Shown: piece after piece, positions 43,219 through 51,779 of the stretch
Numbering within the stretch: position 1 is the stretch's first letter
Layout: every line of letters starts with the position of its first letter
NCBI RefSeq assembly: GCF_001905725.1
Contig: NZ_LIWB01000013.1
Span: 124,001 to 188,000, forward strand
DNA from: Streptomyces sp. CB02400
Lineage (GTDB): Bacteria; Actinomycetota; Actinomycetes; Streptomycetales; Streptomycetaceae
Direction: 5' to 3'
DNA length: 64,000 nucleotides
The notes under the pieces: generated by a model
Told to the model about the DNA's origin: nothing
The model's database searches: none
The model's input: the letters and a program-made list of their open reading frames with translations, nothing else
Program-made: the position numbers and the translations under genes

Positions 43219-43315
43219 TGGCGGTCGGCGTGGCCGCCTGGATCCGGGTGGTGGTGTGCCGGTTACACTCGCCCGGCTGTAGGAAAGATCATGTTTACGG
43301 GGTGAGTTCCTTCCG

Positions 43316-43483
43316 ATGAACGACGTCAGCACGAACGAGTCGCAGTCCGCCGAGGGCGGGCAGGCCGCTGCCGGACACGGCAAGCACCGGGGCCCGGTCT
43401 CCACGCAGGACGCGGAAGCGTCCCCGCGCGGCCGGCACCGTAGGCCGGAACAGGCGAACGAGTACGCGGGTTCGGCAGCCTGA
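43316..43483 (+). CDS. Small charged protein of unknown function
   Basis: The product is 55 aa. It is hydrophilic, starts MNDVSTNESQSAEGGQAAAG, contains GKHRGPVSTQDAEASP and ends GRHRRPEQANEYAGSAA. It has no signal or membrane segment and is probably disordered. Third codon positions are nearly all G or C, it opens with a plausible GGGGTGAG site 8-15 bp upstream, and a promoter-like spacer precedes it. A large terminator hairpin follows 22 bp later. The function is unknown. Confidence 0.6.
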   Translation: MNDVSTNESQSAEGGQAAAGHGKHRGPVSTQDAEASPRGRHRRPEQANEYAGSAA

Positions 43484-43505
43484 CACCACGTCAGACACCG
43501 GTCCG

Positions 43506-43559
43506 CGACTGAGCCGGGTCCCGGCCGTCATCGATGACGGCCGGGACCCGGCTCAGTCG
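43506..43559. terminator. 54-bp perfect palindrome, bidirectional terminator
   Basis: The stretch is an uninterrupted inverted repeat of 27 bp per arm centred on ATCGAT at 43530-43535, with arms containing GAGCCGGGTCCCGGCCGTC. It separates two convergent genes and overlaps the last codons and stop of the MaoC-type gene (stop at 43553-43555). Confidence 0.85.
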
Positions 43560-44413
43560 TGTTCGACCGTCGTATCGGCGAGCACCGGCGCGTCGCCGCG
43601 CTCGATGGCACCGACGACCACCCGCACCGCGCCGTCCCCGCGCCACATCCGGATCCGCAGTGTCTCGCCCGGGTACACGACCCCGGCGAACCGGGTGGCG
43701 TAGGAGCGGACGCGGGTGACGTCGCCGTCGAGCAGGGTGTCGACGACCGCCTTGAGGGTCATGCCGTAGGTGCACAGGCCGTGCAGGACGGGCCGTTCGA
43801 ACCCGGCGCGCGCGGCGAACTCCGGGTCGGCGTGCAGGGGGTTCCAGTCGCCGGAGAGGCGGTAGAGCAGGGCCTGGTCCTCGCGGACGGCGCGTTCGAG
43901 GGTCCGGTCCGGCCGCCCGGTGGGCGGCTCGTGCCGCACGGACGGGCCGCGGTCTCCGCCCCAGCCGCCTTCACCGCGTACGTGGATCCGCGCGTCGTCG
44001 GTCCACAGCGGGCCGTCGGCGTCGGCGGCCTCGGTGCGCATGACGAGGACGGCCGCTGTGTTCTTGTCGTGGACGGCGGTGATACGGGCGGTGGTGGTGG
44101 CGGTGCCCTCGGCCGGCAGGGGGCGGCGGTGCACGGTGAGCGACTGGCCGCCGTGGAGTACGTGGGCGAGGTCCACGTCGATGCCGGGGAGGGAGAGCGC
44201 ACCGGTCACGCCGGGTGGGCCGCCGCCTGCGACGGTGGCGAAGCTCGGTAGGACGTGGAGCCGGGATTCGAGGGTGTAGCGCAGTTCGTGGGGGGCGGTG
44301 GTGGGGTGGCCTGCGCCGATGCCCAGGTGGTAGAGGAGGACGTCTTTGGGGGTCCAGGAGATGTGGGTGGTGCGGGGTGGGGCGGCTAGGGCCTTGGCTG
44401 CGTCGATGGGCAT
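43553..44413 (-). CDS. MaoC-type (hotdog) acyl-CoA dehydratase
   Basis: The product is 286 aa, the double-hotdog length of R-specific enoyl-CoA hydratase 2 / 3-hydroxyacyl dehydratases. The C-terminal half has the hydratase-2 motif: LLYRLSGDWNPLHADPEFAA, with Asp and His catalytic positions, then GFERPVLHGLCTYGM. The N-terminal half (DVLLYHLGIGAG, RYTLESRLHVLPSFATV) is the non-catalytic hotdog. It hydrates enoyl-CoA to 3-hydroxyacyl-CoA or the reverse, in fatty-acid or polyketide-type metabolism. It is monocistronic; its 3' end lies within the 54-bp palindrome. Confidence 0.92.
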   Translation of the reverse strand: MPIDAAKALAAPPRTTHISWTPKDVLLYHLGIGAGHPTTAPHELRYTLESRLHVLPSFATVAGGGPPGVTGALSLPGIDVDLAHVLHGGQSLTVHRRPLPAEGTATTTARITAVHDKNTAAVLVMRTEAADADGPLWTDDARIHVRGEGGWGGDRGPSVRHEPPTGRPDRTLERAVREDQALLYRLSGDWNPLHADPEFAARAGFERPVLHGLCTYGMTLKAVVDTLLDGDVTRVRSYATRFAGVVYPGETLRIRMWRGDGAVRVVVGAIERGDAPVLADTTVEHD

Positions 44414-44489
44414 GGGGTTCCTGACATCGTTCCCGGTGGTTGTGGCTGGGCGGGGGTGGGTCGCTCTGCCGGCGCTTGCCGGGTGCCGC

Positions 44490-44580
44490 CGCGCCCGCCC
44501 GTGCCGCCCTGGAGGTGCCTCCCAGGCGCTTGAGGCACTGGGGGAGGCACGATTGCCCGCATTGGGGCGGCGTGGCTGCC
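44490..44580 (-). repeat. Related copy of the hairpin-bearing intergenic repeat
   Basis: On the minus strand this contains GCGGGCAATCGTGCC and, after about 36 inserted bases, GGGCGGCACGGGCGGGCGCG, matching the core of the 17685-17729 unit. The insertion (CCCAGTGCCTCAAGCGCCTG flanks) has its own inverted sequence. It lies between the MaoC-type and MFS genes. Confidence 0.65.
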
Positions 44581-44591
44581 CGCAGTTGTGC

Positions 44592-46022
44592 TCAGTCCTG
44601 CACCGTCGTTCTCCTCGGCAGCCACAGCCACATCACCACCGCTCCTGCCGCCAGCAGTGCCGTGCTGGTGCGGAAGGCCAGGGCGTAGCCCTCCGTCAGG
44701 GAGTGTGGGGTGCGGGTGGGACCCGTGTGGGCCGCTGCGATCGTGGACATGATCGCGAGGCCCAGGGAGCCGCCCATCGTGCGGGAGGTGTTGATCAGCC
44801 CGGAGACCAGGCCGGCCTCCTCCGGTGCCGCGCCGGACGTGGCCAGCGAGGCCAGCGGGGTGGCGGCGATGCCCGCGCCCAGCATCATCAGGATGCCGGG
44901 GAACATGATCGCGGTGAGATACGCCCCGTCCGCGGTCATCGTCGACTGCCAGCCGAAGCCGGTCGCCGCGATCAGCGTGCCGAGCACGGCCACGGTGCGC
45001 GGTCCCGCCGTCCGCATCAGCCGGGGCGCGAGCTTGGAGCCGATGATCACGGCGAGCGAGCTCGGCACCAGCGCCAGTCCGGCCTCCAGCGGGGTGTAGC
45101 CGAGCACGTTCTGCGCGTACAGGGTCATGAAGAACCACATGCAGAACATGGCGGAGCCGCTGATGAGCATCGCCACGTTCGCCGACGCCACCGACCGCAG
45201 CCGCAGCAGTCCGAGCGGCATCAGCGGGGCCTTGGCCCGTGCCTCGGCGAGGAGGAACAGGGCGAGGAGGACGAGCCCGGCGCACAGCGGCACCAGCGTG
45301 GCCGCCGCCGTCCAGCCCTCGGCCTCGGTCTGTGAGATGCCGTACGCGAGGGTCGCGAGACCCGCCGTCACCAGCAGCGCGCCCGGCAGGTCGAGCCGCC
45401 GTCCGTCCCCGGTCCTGCTCTCCGTGAGCCACCGGGCGGCCCCGGCCAGCACGAGCGCTCCGACGGGTACGTTGATCAGCAGCACCCACCGCCACGACAG
45501 CGCGTCCACGAGCACCCCGCCGACGAATCCGCCGGCCGCGCCACCGCCCGCCCCGACGGCCGTCCAGGTCGCTATGGCCCGGGCGCGGGCCGCGCCCTCC
45601 GGCACGGCCGAGGTGACGATGGTGAGCGTGGAGGGCGCCAGGACGGCCGCCCCGAGTCCTTGCACGGCCCGCGCCAGCAGCAACTGCCAGCCGTCCTGGG
45701 CCAGCCCGCCGGCCAGCGAGGCCAGCGTGAACAGGCCGAGGCCGACGAGGAACATCCGCTTGCGCCCGTAGAGGTCACCGGCGCGCCCGCCGAGCAGCAT
45801 GAAGCCGGCGAAGGCGATGGCGTACGCGTTCACCACCCACTGCAGGCCCTGCTCGCCGAGCGCCAGCCCGCCGCGCATGGACGGCAGGGCGACGTTCACC
45901 ACCGAGATGTCGAGGACGACGAGGAACTGCCCGGCACAGGCGAGCCCCACCACCAGCCACATGGGCGGTGTGGCGCGAGCGGACCTGCGGGCGGTGTCGG
46001 TGGTTTCGAGCATGTGCGCCAT
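44592..46022 (-). CDS. DHA2-family MFS drug exporter
   Basis: The product is 476 aa with 14 predicted membrane segments. Markers are GQFLVVLDISVVNVALPSM, the DHA2 motif AGDLYGRKRMFLVGLGLF, GGAAGGFVGGVLVDALSWRW and VLLINVPVGALVLAG. Such pumps export antibiotics or cationic toxins using the proton gradient; the substrate is unknown. ATG 46022 begins MAHMLETTD; a second ATG at 46013 is possible. It is monocistronic between an intergenic repeat and a small secreted-protein gene. No local TetR or MarR gene is adjacent. Confidence 0.93.
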   Translation of the reverse strand: MAHMLETTDTARRSARATPPMWLVVGLACAGQFLVVLDISVVNVALPSMRGGLALGEQGLQWVVNAYAIAFAGFMLLGGRAGDLYGRKRMFLVGLGLFTLASLAGGLAQDGWQLLLARAVQGLGAAVLAPSTLTIVTSAVPEGAARARAIATWTAVGAGGGAAGGFVGGVLVDALSWRWVLLINVPVGALVLAGAARWLTESRTGDGRRLDLPGALLVTAGLATLAYGISQTEAEGWTAAATLVPLCAGLVLLALFLLAEARAKAPLMPLGLLRLRSVASANVAMLISGSAMFCMWFFMTLYAQNVLGYTPLEAGLALVPSSLAVIIGSKLAPRLMRTAGPRTVAVLGTLIAATGFGWQSTMTADGAYLTAIMFPGILMMLGAGIAATPLASLATSGAAPEEAGLVSGLINTSRTMGGSLGLAIMSTIAAAHTGPTRTPHSLTEGYALAFRTSTALLAAGAVVMWLWLPRRTTVQD

Positions 46023-46129
46023 GCTCTCAACCGGACCCCGCCCAGGCATCGGCTTTTCGTCCGACGTGGACCAGGTCTCCGGACCCGGGCGCGGACTCTG
46101 ACCCGGCCCCGGGCCCGGGCGCGAACTCG

Positions 46130-46153
46130 CCGCCCCCGGTCGGCCGGGGGCGG
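46130..46153 (-). terminator. Hairpin terminator after the WGxxGxxG gene
   Basis: CCGCCCCCGG and CCGGGGGCGG form a perfect 10-bp stem with a 4-nt loop, 33 bp after the minus-strand stop. Confidence 0.75.
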
Positions 46154-46185
46154 ACGGGATTCTTCGCCGGAGCGGGGGCCGGCCG

Positions 46186-46449
46186 TCACATGCGGGTGGC
46201 GCCGCTGGTGTCCCGGTGGTGCTCGCGCTTGTTCTTACGGGGAATGAGTCCGGCCAGTCCCAGCAGGCCGAGCAGGCCCCACAGCCCGCCGTTGCCGCCA
46301 CCGTCGTCGTCGTTGTTGTCGTCCTGCGCCTGTACGACCGTGGCTGTGGTCGGCTGGCCCGTCTGCTCGGTGGTCTGGCTGAACGCCGCGCCGGCCGGGG
46401 CGACGGCGAGGAGAACGCCGATGACGACGGTGCCTAGGAATTTGCGCAT
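46186..46449 (-). CDS. WGxxGxxG-CTERM-like anchored small protein
   Basis: The product is 87 aa: signal peptide (FLGTVVIGVLLAVAPAGAA), a short acidic Asn/Asp-Gly stretch (DDNNDDDGGGNGG), then LWGLLGLLGLAGLIPRKNKR, which matches the WGxxGxxG C-terminal sorting tag of a hydrophobic helix followed by basic residues. It would be exported and held at the membrane, possibly trimmed by a dedicated processing enzyme that is not in this window. ATG 46449 follows GAGGGAGA and begins the signal peptide. It diverges from an exporter over an AT-rich promoter region. Confidence 0.85.
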   Translation of the reverse strand: MRKFLGTVVIGVLLAVAPAGAAFSQTTEQTGQPTTATVVQAQDDNNDDDGGGNGGLWGLLGLLGLAGLIPRKNKREHHRDTSGATRM

Positions 46450-46550
46450 TGCTGTCTCCCTCATCTCAGTGGTCCCAGCAGTCGCTTTCACACCGTCCGT
46501 AGTGCCCCTTTCTTCAGTTAACAGACTCGAATGCGATAAATGTCGAGAAT

Positions 46551-46578
46551 TTCTTGATTACAAAGGAACGGTCAAGAA
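46551..46578. promoter_or_regulatory. AT-rich divergent promoter with inverted repeat
   Basis: TTCTTGA (46551-46557) and TCAAGAA (46572-46578) are inverted arms 14 bp apart, in the least GC-rich DNA of this part (46500-46600). It is located between the WGxxGxxG gene and the MFS exporter; operator role inferred. Confidence 0.45.
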
Positions 46579-46674
46579 TTCGTTAGTGGTTCGAAGCATC
46601 GGAATAGTTGCCTCGGTGTACGGGGTTCGGTCTGCACGTACCCCGCACACGGCCGGCCCTGGAGGCACCTTTCC

Positions 46675-48411
46675 ATGACGCAGACGACGACCGACCGTCC
46701 CTCCGGCAGAGCGGGCGGGGCCGTGGTCCCGGTGCTCGCCTTCGCGGGCATCGTTGTCGCGGTGATGCAGACCCTGCTGGTCCCGGTCATCAAGGACCTG
46801 CCGCGACTGCTGGACACCACCCCCGCCGACGCGACCTGGGTACTGACCTCGACCCTGCTGTCCGGCGCCGTGGCCACCCCGATCATGGGCCGCCTCGGCG
46901 ACCTCTACGGCAAGCGGCGCATGCTGGTCACCAGTCTCGCGGTGATGGTGGTCGGCGCGCTGGTCAGCGCGTTCACCGACGACCTGCTGCTGATGATCGC
47001 CGGCCGCACCCTCCAGGGCTTCGCGATGGGCGCCATCCCGCTCGGCATCGGCCTGATGCGCGACATGCTGCCCCGTGAGCGCCTCGGCTCGGCGATGGCC
47101 CTGATGAGCTCCTCCATAGGCGTCGGCGGCGGTCTCGCGCTGCCCGCCGCCGCGCTGGTCGCCCAGCACTCCGACTGGCACGCCCTCTACTTCGGCGCCG
47201 CCGGCCTCGGCGTCCTCGCGATCGCGCTCACCCTGACCGCCGTACCGGAATCCCCGGTGCGCGCCAAGGGCACCTTCGACCTGCCGGGCGCGCTGGGCCT
47301 GTCCGCCGGGCTGGTGCTGTTCCTGCTCCCCGTCTCCAAGGGCAGCGACTGGGGCTGGGCCTCCGGCACCACGCTGGGCCTGTTCGGCGCGGCGGCCGTG
47401 GTGCTCCTCCTCTGGGGCCTGATGGAGCTGCGCGTCCCCGCGCCCCTGGTGGACCTGCGCACCACCGCCCGCCGCGAGGTCCTGCTCACCAACCTCGCGT
47501 CGATCATGGTCGGCGTCTCCTTCTTCGTCGTCTCCCTGGTCCTGCCCCAGCTCCTCCAGCTCCCCGCCGGTCACGGGCTCGGCCAGTCGATGGTGGTCGC
47601 GGGCCTGTGCGTGGCCCCGCTGGGCCTGACGATGATGTTCACCGCCCCTGTCTACGCCCGGCTGTCCGCCCGGTACGGCCCGAAGACCACCCTCATCCTC
47701 GGCCTGGTGATCATCGCGATCGGCTACGGCGGCGGCCTCGGCCTGATGGACGCCGCCTGGCAGACCGTCGTCACCTCGGTGGTCATCGGCGCGGGCATCG
47801 GCCTCGCCTACTCCTCCCTGCCCGCGCTGATCATCGGCGCGGTGCCGGCCTCGGAGACGGGCGCGGCGAACGGCCTCAACACCCTGATGCGGTCCATCGG
47901 TACGTCGGTGTCGAGCGCCGTCATCGGCATGGTGCTGGCCAACACGGCGGACACCGTGGGCGGGGTGGAGATCCCGACCCCGCACGGCTTCCGGATCTCC
48001 TTCCTGATCGCGACGGCGGCGGTGGCCGTGGGTCTGGCCCTGGCCCTGTTCCTGCCCGGCCGGCGCCCGTCGGAGCAGCACCCGCGGCTCCGGGCGAGCA
48101 GCGAGGAGGACGCGAACCTGGAGCGCGCGGAGGCGGCCCTGCGCGGCTTCCGGGGCCGGGTCCTGGACGCCACCGGGGCGCCCGTCGCCCGCGCCGAGGT
48201 CACCCTGATCGACCGCCACGGCCGCCGGGCGGGCGCCACCGTCTCCGCCGACGACGGCACGTACGCCCTCCCCGTCCCCGCGCAGGGCCCGTACGTCCTG
48301 GCCGCCCGCGCCACCGGCCACGCCCCGCTCGCCTCCCCGGCCCGCCACGAGGGCGACGGACGCCCGGTCGACCTGGACCTGTCCCTGCCGGGCGAGACGG
48401 TCTCCGCCTGA
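46675..48411 (+). CDS. MFS exporter with C-terminal Ig-like/carboxypeptidase-regulatory domain
   Basis: The product is 578 aa. Residues 1-455 are a 14-helix DHA2-type exporter (TWVLTSTLLSGAVATPIMGR, LGDLYGKRRMLVTSLAV, LGIGLMRDMLPRERLGSAMA). After a basic/acidic linker (GRRPSEQHPRLRASSEEDAN), residues ~488-578 form a carboxypeptidase-regulatory-like beta domain: GFRGRVLDATGAPVARAEVT, ADDGTYALPVPAQGPYVLAA, ATGHAPLASPARHEGD. With an even number of helices this extension is cytoplasmic, an unexpected place for such a fold. ATG 46675 follows GGAGG. The substrate is unknown. Confidence 0.9.
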   Translation: MTQTTTDRPSGRAGGAVVPVLAFAGIVVAVMQTLLVPVIKDLPRLLDTTPADATWVLTSTLLSGAVATPIMGRLGDLYGKRRMLVTSLAVMVVGALVSAFTDDLLLMIAGRTLQGFAMGAIPLGIGLMRDMLPRERLGSAMALMSSSIGVGGGLALPAAALVAQHSDWHALYFGAAGLGVLAIALTLTAVPESPVRAKGTFDLPGALGLSAGLVLFLLPVSKGSDWGWASGTTLGLFGAAAVVLLLWGLMELRVPAPLVDLRTTARREVLLTNLASIMVGVSFFVVSLVLPQLLQLPAGHGLGQSMVVAGLCVAPLGLTMMFTAPVYARLSARYGPKTTLILGLVIIAIGYGGGLGLMDAAWQTVVTSVVIGAGIGLAYSSLPALIIGAVPASETGAANGLNTLMRSIGTSVSSAVIGMVLANTADTVGGVEIPTPHGFRISFLIATAAVAVGLALALFLPGRRPSEQHPRLRASSEEDANLERAEAALRGFRGRVLDATGAPVARAEVTLIDRHGRRAGATVSADDGTYALPVPAQGPYVLAARATGHAPLASPARHEGDGRPVDLDLSLPGETVSA

Positions 48412-48511
48412 CCCCTGTTACCCGCCGGTACCCCCTGTCGCACCACCCGCGCAGGGGGTACGGCAGCATGGGCCCGTGCACACACGTACGACCTCGGGAG
48501 AGGCAAGCCCC

Positions 48512-49162
48512 ATGTCGATGGCACCCGGGCCCGGGATCCTGGCCGCGTTCGAGGCGGCGAAGGGCTTCATGCCCGTGGACGAGGGCCTGGCCCTGTACGC
48601 CGCGGCGGCCGAGGCCGGCCGGCTGGGGCTGCCGCTCCTGGAGATCGGCACCTACTGCGGCCGTTCCACGATCCTGCTCGCCGACGCGGCCCGCGCGGCC
48701 GGCGTCACCGCGCTCACCGTGGACCACCACCGCGGCAGCGAGGAGCAGCAGCCCGGCTGGGACTACCACGACCCGGAGACGGTCGACCCCGAGCTGGGCC
48801 TGATGGACACCCTCCCCACCTTCCGCCGCACCCTGCACCGGGCGGGCCTGGAGGAGCACGTGGTGGCCCTGGTCGGCCGCTCCCCGCGCATCGCCGCCCT
48901 GTGGGCCTCCCCCCTCGCCCTCGTCTTCGTCGACGGCGGCCACACCGACGAACACGCCACCGCCGACTACGAGGGCTGGGCCCCGCACGTGGCCGAGGGC
49001 GGCCTCCTCGTCATCCACGACGTCTTCCCCGACCCGGTGGACGAGTTCACCGGTCAGGCTCCTTACCGCGTCCACCTCCGTGCCCTCGCGTCCGGCGCGT
49101 TCACCGAGGTCTCGGCCACCGGATCCCTGCGCGTACTGCGCCGTACCGGCACGGGCATCTGA
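48512..49162 (+). CDS. Class I SAM-dependent methyltransferase (Methyltransf_24 type)
   Basis: The product is 216 aa. The SAM motif is GLPLLEIGTYCGRSTILLAD with VTALTVDHHRGSEEQQ as motif II; ALVFVDGGHTDEHATADYEG and GGLLVIHDVFPDPVDEFTG match the Methyltransf_24 group of small-molecule O-methyltransferases. The acceptor is unknown. ATG 48512 follows GGGAGAGG; 36 bp more are open upstream but lack a better start. An amidase gene follows after 18 bp, in the same direction. Confidence 0.9.
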   Translation: MSMAPGPGILAAFEAAKGFMPVDEGLALYAAAAEAGRLGLPLLEIGTYCGRSTILLADAARAAGVTALTVDHHRGSEEQQPGWDYHDPETVDPELGLMDTLPTFRRTLHRAGLEEHVVALVGRSPRIAALWASPLALVFVDGGHTDEHATADYEGWAPHVAEGGLLVIHDVFPDPVDEFTGQAPYRVHLRALASGAFTEVSATGSLRVLRRTGTGI

Positions 49163-49180
49163 CACCGCTAGGGTGGCTGC

Positions 49181-50134
49181 GTGTCGTACACAGGTCCCGG
49201 TTTCGATCCGCCCCAGCCCCGACGGTCCCGGCGCGGGCCCCTGACCGTGGCGCTCGCCGCGCTGGTGCCGGGCGCGCTGCTCGGGTGGGCGGTGTACGCC
49301 GCGGTGGGCGGGTCCGGGGACGACGAGGGATCGGGGAGCACCACCGCTTCCGCCTCCCCCTCCGCACCTGCTTCCGCTTCCGCCTCGTCCCGTACGTCGT
49401 CGCCGGCGCCGTCCGCGAGTTCCGAGGACGAGAAGCCGAGCGCCCCCGCCGCCGCGAGCGGTCCCCTCGAGGGCAAGGTCGTCGTCATCGACCCAGGGCA
49501 CAACCCGGAGAACTTCAAGCACACCGCGGAGATCAACCGCCAGGTCGACATCGGGACCAACCGCAAGGCGTGCGACACCACCGGCACGTCCACCAACGAC
49601 GGTTACGCCGAGGCCGACTTCACCCTCGACGTCGCCCACCGGATGCGCACGCTCCTGGAGAAGCAGGGCGCCACCGTGAAGCTGACCCAGGACGGGGACC
49701 GGCCGTTCGGACCGTGCGTGGACGAGCGGGCCCGGATCGGCAACGAGGCGAAGGCCGACGCCGTCGTCTCGATCCACGCGGACGGCTCGGGCACCGGCAA
49801 CCGCGGCTTCCACGTGATCCTGCCCGGCGCCGTCGACGCCGGTGCCGCCGACACCCGCGCCATCGTCGGGCCGTCCGACGACCTCGGCACGCGCATCGCG
49901 GGCAACTTCGTCCGCGTCACCGGCAGCGCGCCCTCCAACTACGTCGGCGACGGTACCGGTCTCGTCACACGTAAGGACTTGGGCGGTCTCAATCTGTCAA
50001 CGGTTCCCAAGGTGTTCATCGAGTGCGGCAACATGCGCGATAGCAAGGACGCGGCACTGCTGACCAGCGGTGCCTGGCGGCAGAAAGCGGCGCAAGGGAT
50101 TTCCGACGGAATCGTGAGTTTCCTGCGCGGGTGA
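49181..50134 (+). CDS. N-acetylmuramoyl-L-alanine amidase (Amidase_3)
   Basis: The product is 317 aa starting at GTG 49181. One membrane segment (LTVALAALVPGALLGWAVYA) is followed by a Ser/Ala-rich linker of about 60 residues and the zinc amidase domain: KVVVIDPGHNPENF (His), AEADFTLDVAHRMRTLLEKQ, DAVVSIHADGSGTGNRGFHV (His), and VPKVFIECGNMRDSKDAALL (catalytic Glu). It cleaves the peptide from the muramic acid of peptidoglycan and is anchored outside the membrane. The conserved Glu zinc ligand after the first His is less obvious because an insertion (ACDTTGTSTNDGYA) intervenes. A hairpin follows the stop directly. Confidence 0.92.
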   Translation: MSYTGPGFDPPQPRRSRRGPLTVALAALVPGALLGWAVYAAVGGSGDDEGSGSTTASASPSAPASASASSRTSSPAPSASSEDEKPSAPAAASGPLEGKVVVIDPGHNPENFKHTAEINRQVDIGTNRKACDTTGTSTNDGYAEADFTLDVAHRMRTLLEKQGATVKLTQDGDRPFGPCVDERARIGNEAKADAVVSIHADGSGTGNRGFHVILPGAVDAGAADTRAIVGPSDDLGTRIAGNFVRVTGSAPSNYVGDGTGLVTRKDLGGLNLSTVPKVFIECGNMRDSKDAALLTSGAWRQKAAQGISDGIVSFLRG

Positions 50135-50152
50135 GGATCAGCGCGCTGATCC
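50135..50152 (+). terminator. Palindromic hairpin right after the amidase gene
   Basis: GGATCAGCGCGCTGATCC is a perfect 18-bp palindrome beginning at the base after the stop codon. It is a likely terminator, but without a loop or U-run. Confidence 0.55.
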
Positions 50153-50292
50153 GGGCGGACAGCCCGATCGCACGGACGGTAGTGTCGTCCGGACGATGAG
50201 GGGCCACCCCCGCGCTTCACACCGGAACCTTCGGGCGACATGGTGACAGCGACGCCTCTTCCGACGACGAGACGACCTACGAAGGACCTGAA

Positions 50293-51141
50293 GTGAATAT
50301 CCGCTCCCTCACTCGAGGCGACGGCGTGGTGATCGGAGCAGCGGTATTGCTGTTCATCGCGTCGTTCCTCGACCTCTACTCCGTCGACGGCGCACCCGAC
50401 GACTACGACCTCCCCAGCCTGTGGGGCAGCGGCCCGGTCGTACTCGGAGTGGTGCTGGCGGGCATCATCGGCACGGCGCTCATCGTCGTCGCCCGTGGTC
50501 TGCCGCAGCCGCCGAAGGTCGCGGGGCTCGACCTCGGCCAGTTCGGCATCGCCTTCACGGTGTTCGCCGCCTGGAGCGCCCTCGGCAACATCTTCGACGT
50601 GGCCGGCGGCATCGACAACGTGGGTCCCGGTTCCTCCGACGGCCCCGACGCCGGTACCGGTCTGATCCTGGCCCTCATCGCCACGCTCGTCATGGCCGCC
50701 GCCGCCGTCGCCACCCCCCTGGTGCCCGCCCTCAAGGGCGCCCTCCTCCCGCCCGCCCGCCCCGCCGCCCCGCAGCCGTACGGCGCTCAGCCGCCCGGCG
50801 GTTACGGCTACCCGGGTGCGCAGCAGGCCTCGTTCGGCGGTCAGCCGCAGCCGGGTCAGCCCGGTCAGCCGCAGCAGCCCTTCCCGGGCCAGCCCCAGCC
50901 GGGTCAGCCGCAGCCGGGTCAGCCCGCTCCGGCGCCCGCCGGTGACTTCTCGCCGTTCTGGTTCGCGGTGCCGGTGCCCCGTCCGCTGTTCCCTGAGGAC
51001 GGCTCGCCCACGCCGATCGCCGAACTGGCCCCCGGTACCTGGTACCTGGCGGTCGAGCAGCGCGGTCCGTCCCTCGTCGCCCAGACCCAGGACGGCCGCC
51101 GCGGCGTCCTCCAGGACACCTCGGGCATCCAGCGCGGCTGA
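50293..51141 (+). CDS. Proline-rich membrane protein (DUF5336-like)
   Basis: The product is 282 aa from GTG 50293. Four hydrophobic segments (VVIGAAVLLFIASFLDLYSV, GPVVLGVVLAGIIGTALIVV, FGIAFTVFAAWSALGNI, LILALIATLVMAAAAVATPL) are followed by a PQPGQPGQPQQPFPGQPQPG-type Pro/Gln/Gly stretch and a soluble C-terminal domain of about 70 residues (DFSPFWFAVPVPRPLFPEDG, GTWYLAVEQRGPSLVAQTQD). This matches a family of Streptomyces integral membrane proteins of unknown function. A GGACC-type site is present. A good terminator follows 25 bp after the stop. Confidence 0.85.
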   Translation: MNIRSLTRGDGVVIGAAVLLFIASFLDLYSVDGAPDDYDLPSLWGSGPVVLGVVLAGIIGTALIVVARGLPQPPKVAGLDLGQFGIAFTVFAAWSALGNIFDVAGGIDNVGPGSSDGPDAGTGLILALIATLVMAAAAVATPLVPALKGALLPPARPAAPQPYGAQPPGGYGYPGAQQASFGGQPQPGQPGQPQQPFPGQPQPGQPQPGQPAPAPAGDFSPFWFAVPVPRPLFPEDGSPTPIAELAPGTWYLAVEQRGPSLVAQTQDGRRGVLQDTSGIQRG

Positions 51142-51166
51142 CCGGCCCCGGCCCTTTCTCGTCACG

Positions 51167-51192
51167 GCCCCCCGCCCTTCCGGGCGGGGGGC
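51167..51192 (+). terminator. Hairpin terminator
   Basis: GCCCCCCGCCC and GGGCGGGGGGC form a perfect 11-bp stem with a TTCC loop, between convergent genes. Confidence 0.85.
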
Positions 51193-51236
51193 GTTGTCGT
51201 TCCGCCGGACGGACGCGGCCTGAGCCCCGGAAAGGG

Positions 51237-51674
51237 TCAGCGGCCGACGGACTCCGTTGCCGGTTCGGCCGGTTCGGCCGGTTCCGGTACGCCGCGGGTC
51301 CCTTCCCTGATCCGTTCGATCAGCCCGCCGAGCACCCGCTCCGCCTGCTCCGGGTCGAAGTCCTCCCCCGGCCGCTTGCGCACGCCGTCGTCGCTGAGGA
51401 GGTGGTGCACGGCCGGCGTGACGCCGTGCCGGGCGAGGCAGTTGCGGGCGCACTGCAGCACGCATCCGTCGACGGCGACGACCGACCGGTCACCGCGGGC
51501 CTTGCGGACCAGGCTCGGGACGTCCCCGCCGACGCCCGCGATGCACGACATCTCGGCGATGCCGCGCCGGTCGAGCTGGACCGCGATCCAGTTGGTCATC
51601 TGGGCCGCGCTCGAACAGCCCGAGCAGGAGTAGACGAGCGGCAGATCACGGCGGCGTTTCACAGAGGGCCTCAC
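51237..51674 (-). CDS. DGC-domain putative zinc-binding protein
   Basis: The product is 145 aa. The DGC domain (PF08859) is clear: LVYSCSGCSSAAQMTNWIAV, EMSCIAGVGGDVPSLVRKAR, and VAVDGCVLQCARNCLARHG with the eponymous DGC. The cysteines probably bind zinc or another metal. Family members occur beside nitrogen-oxide and sulfur metabolism genes. It lies 105 bp downstream of the copper nitrite reductase on the same strand, so a supporting role in that module is suggested, not shown. Confidence 0.88.
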   Translation of the reverse strand: MRPSVKRRRDLPLVYSCSGCSSAAQMTNWIAVQLDRRGIAEMSCIAGVGGDVPSLVRKARGDRSVVAVDGCVLQCARNCLARHGVTPAVHHLLSDDGVRKRPGEDFDPEQAERVLGGLIERIREGTRGVPEPAEPAEPATESVGR

Positions 51675-51779
51675 TCGGGGCGGCGGGGATCGCGCGGTGC
51701 GCTCCCCGCCAGCCTAGGAACGGTGCCCCGACGGGCACATGGGTCCGTCGGGGCGCCGGCCCAGGGCCGTTCGGCCCGG

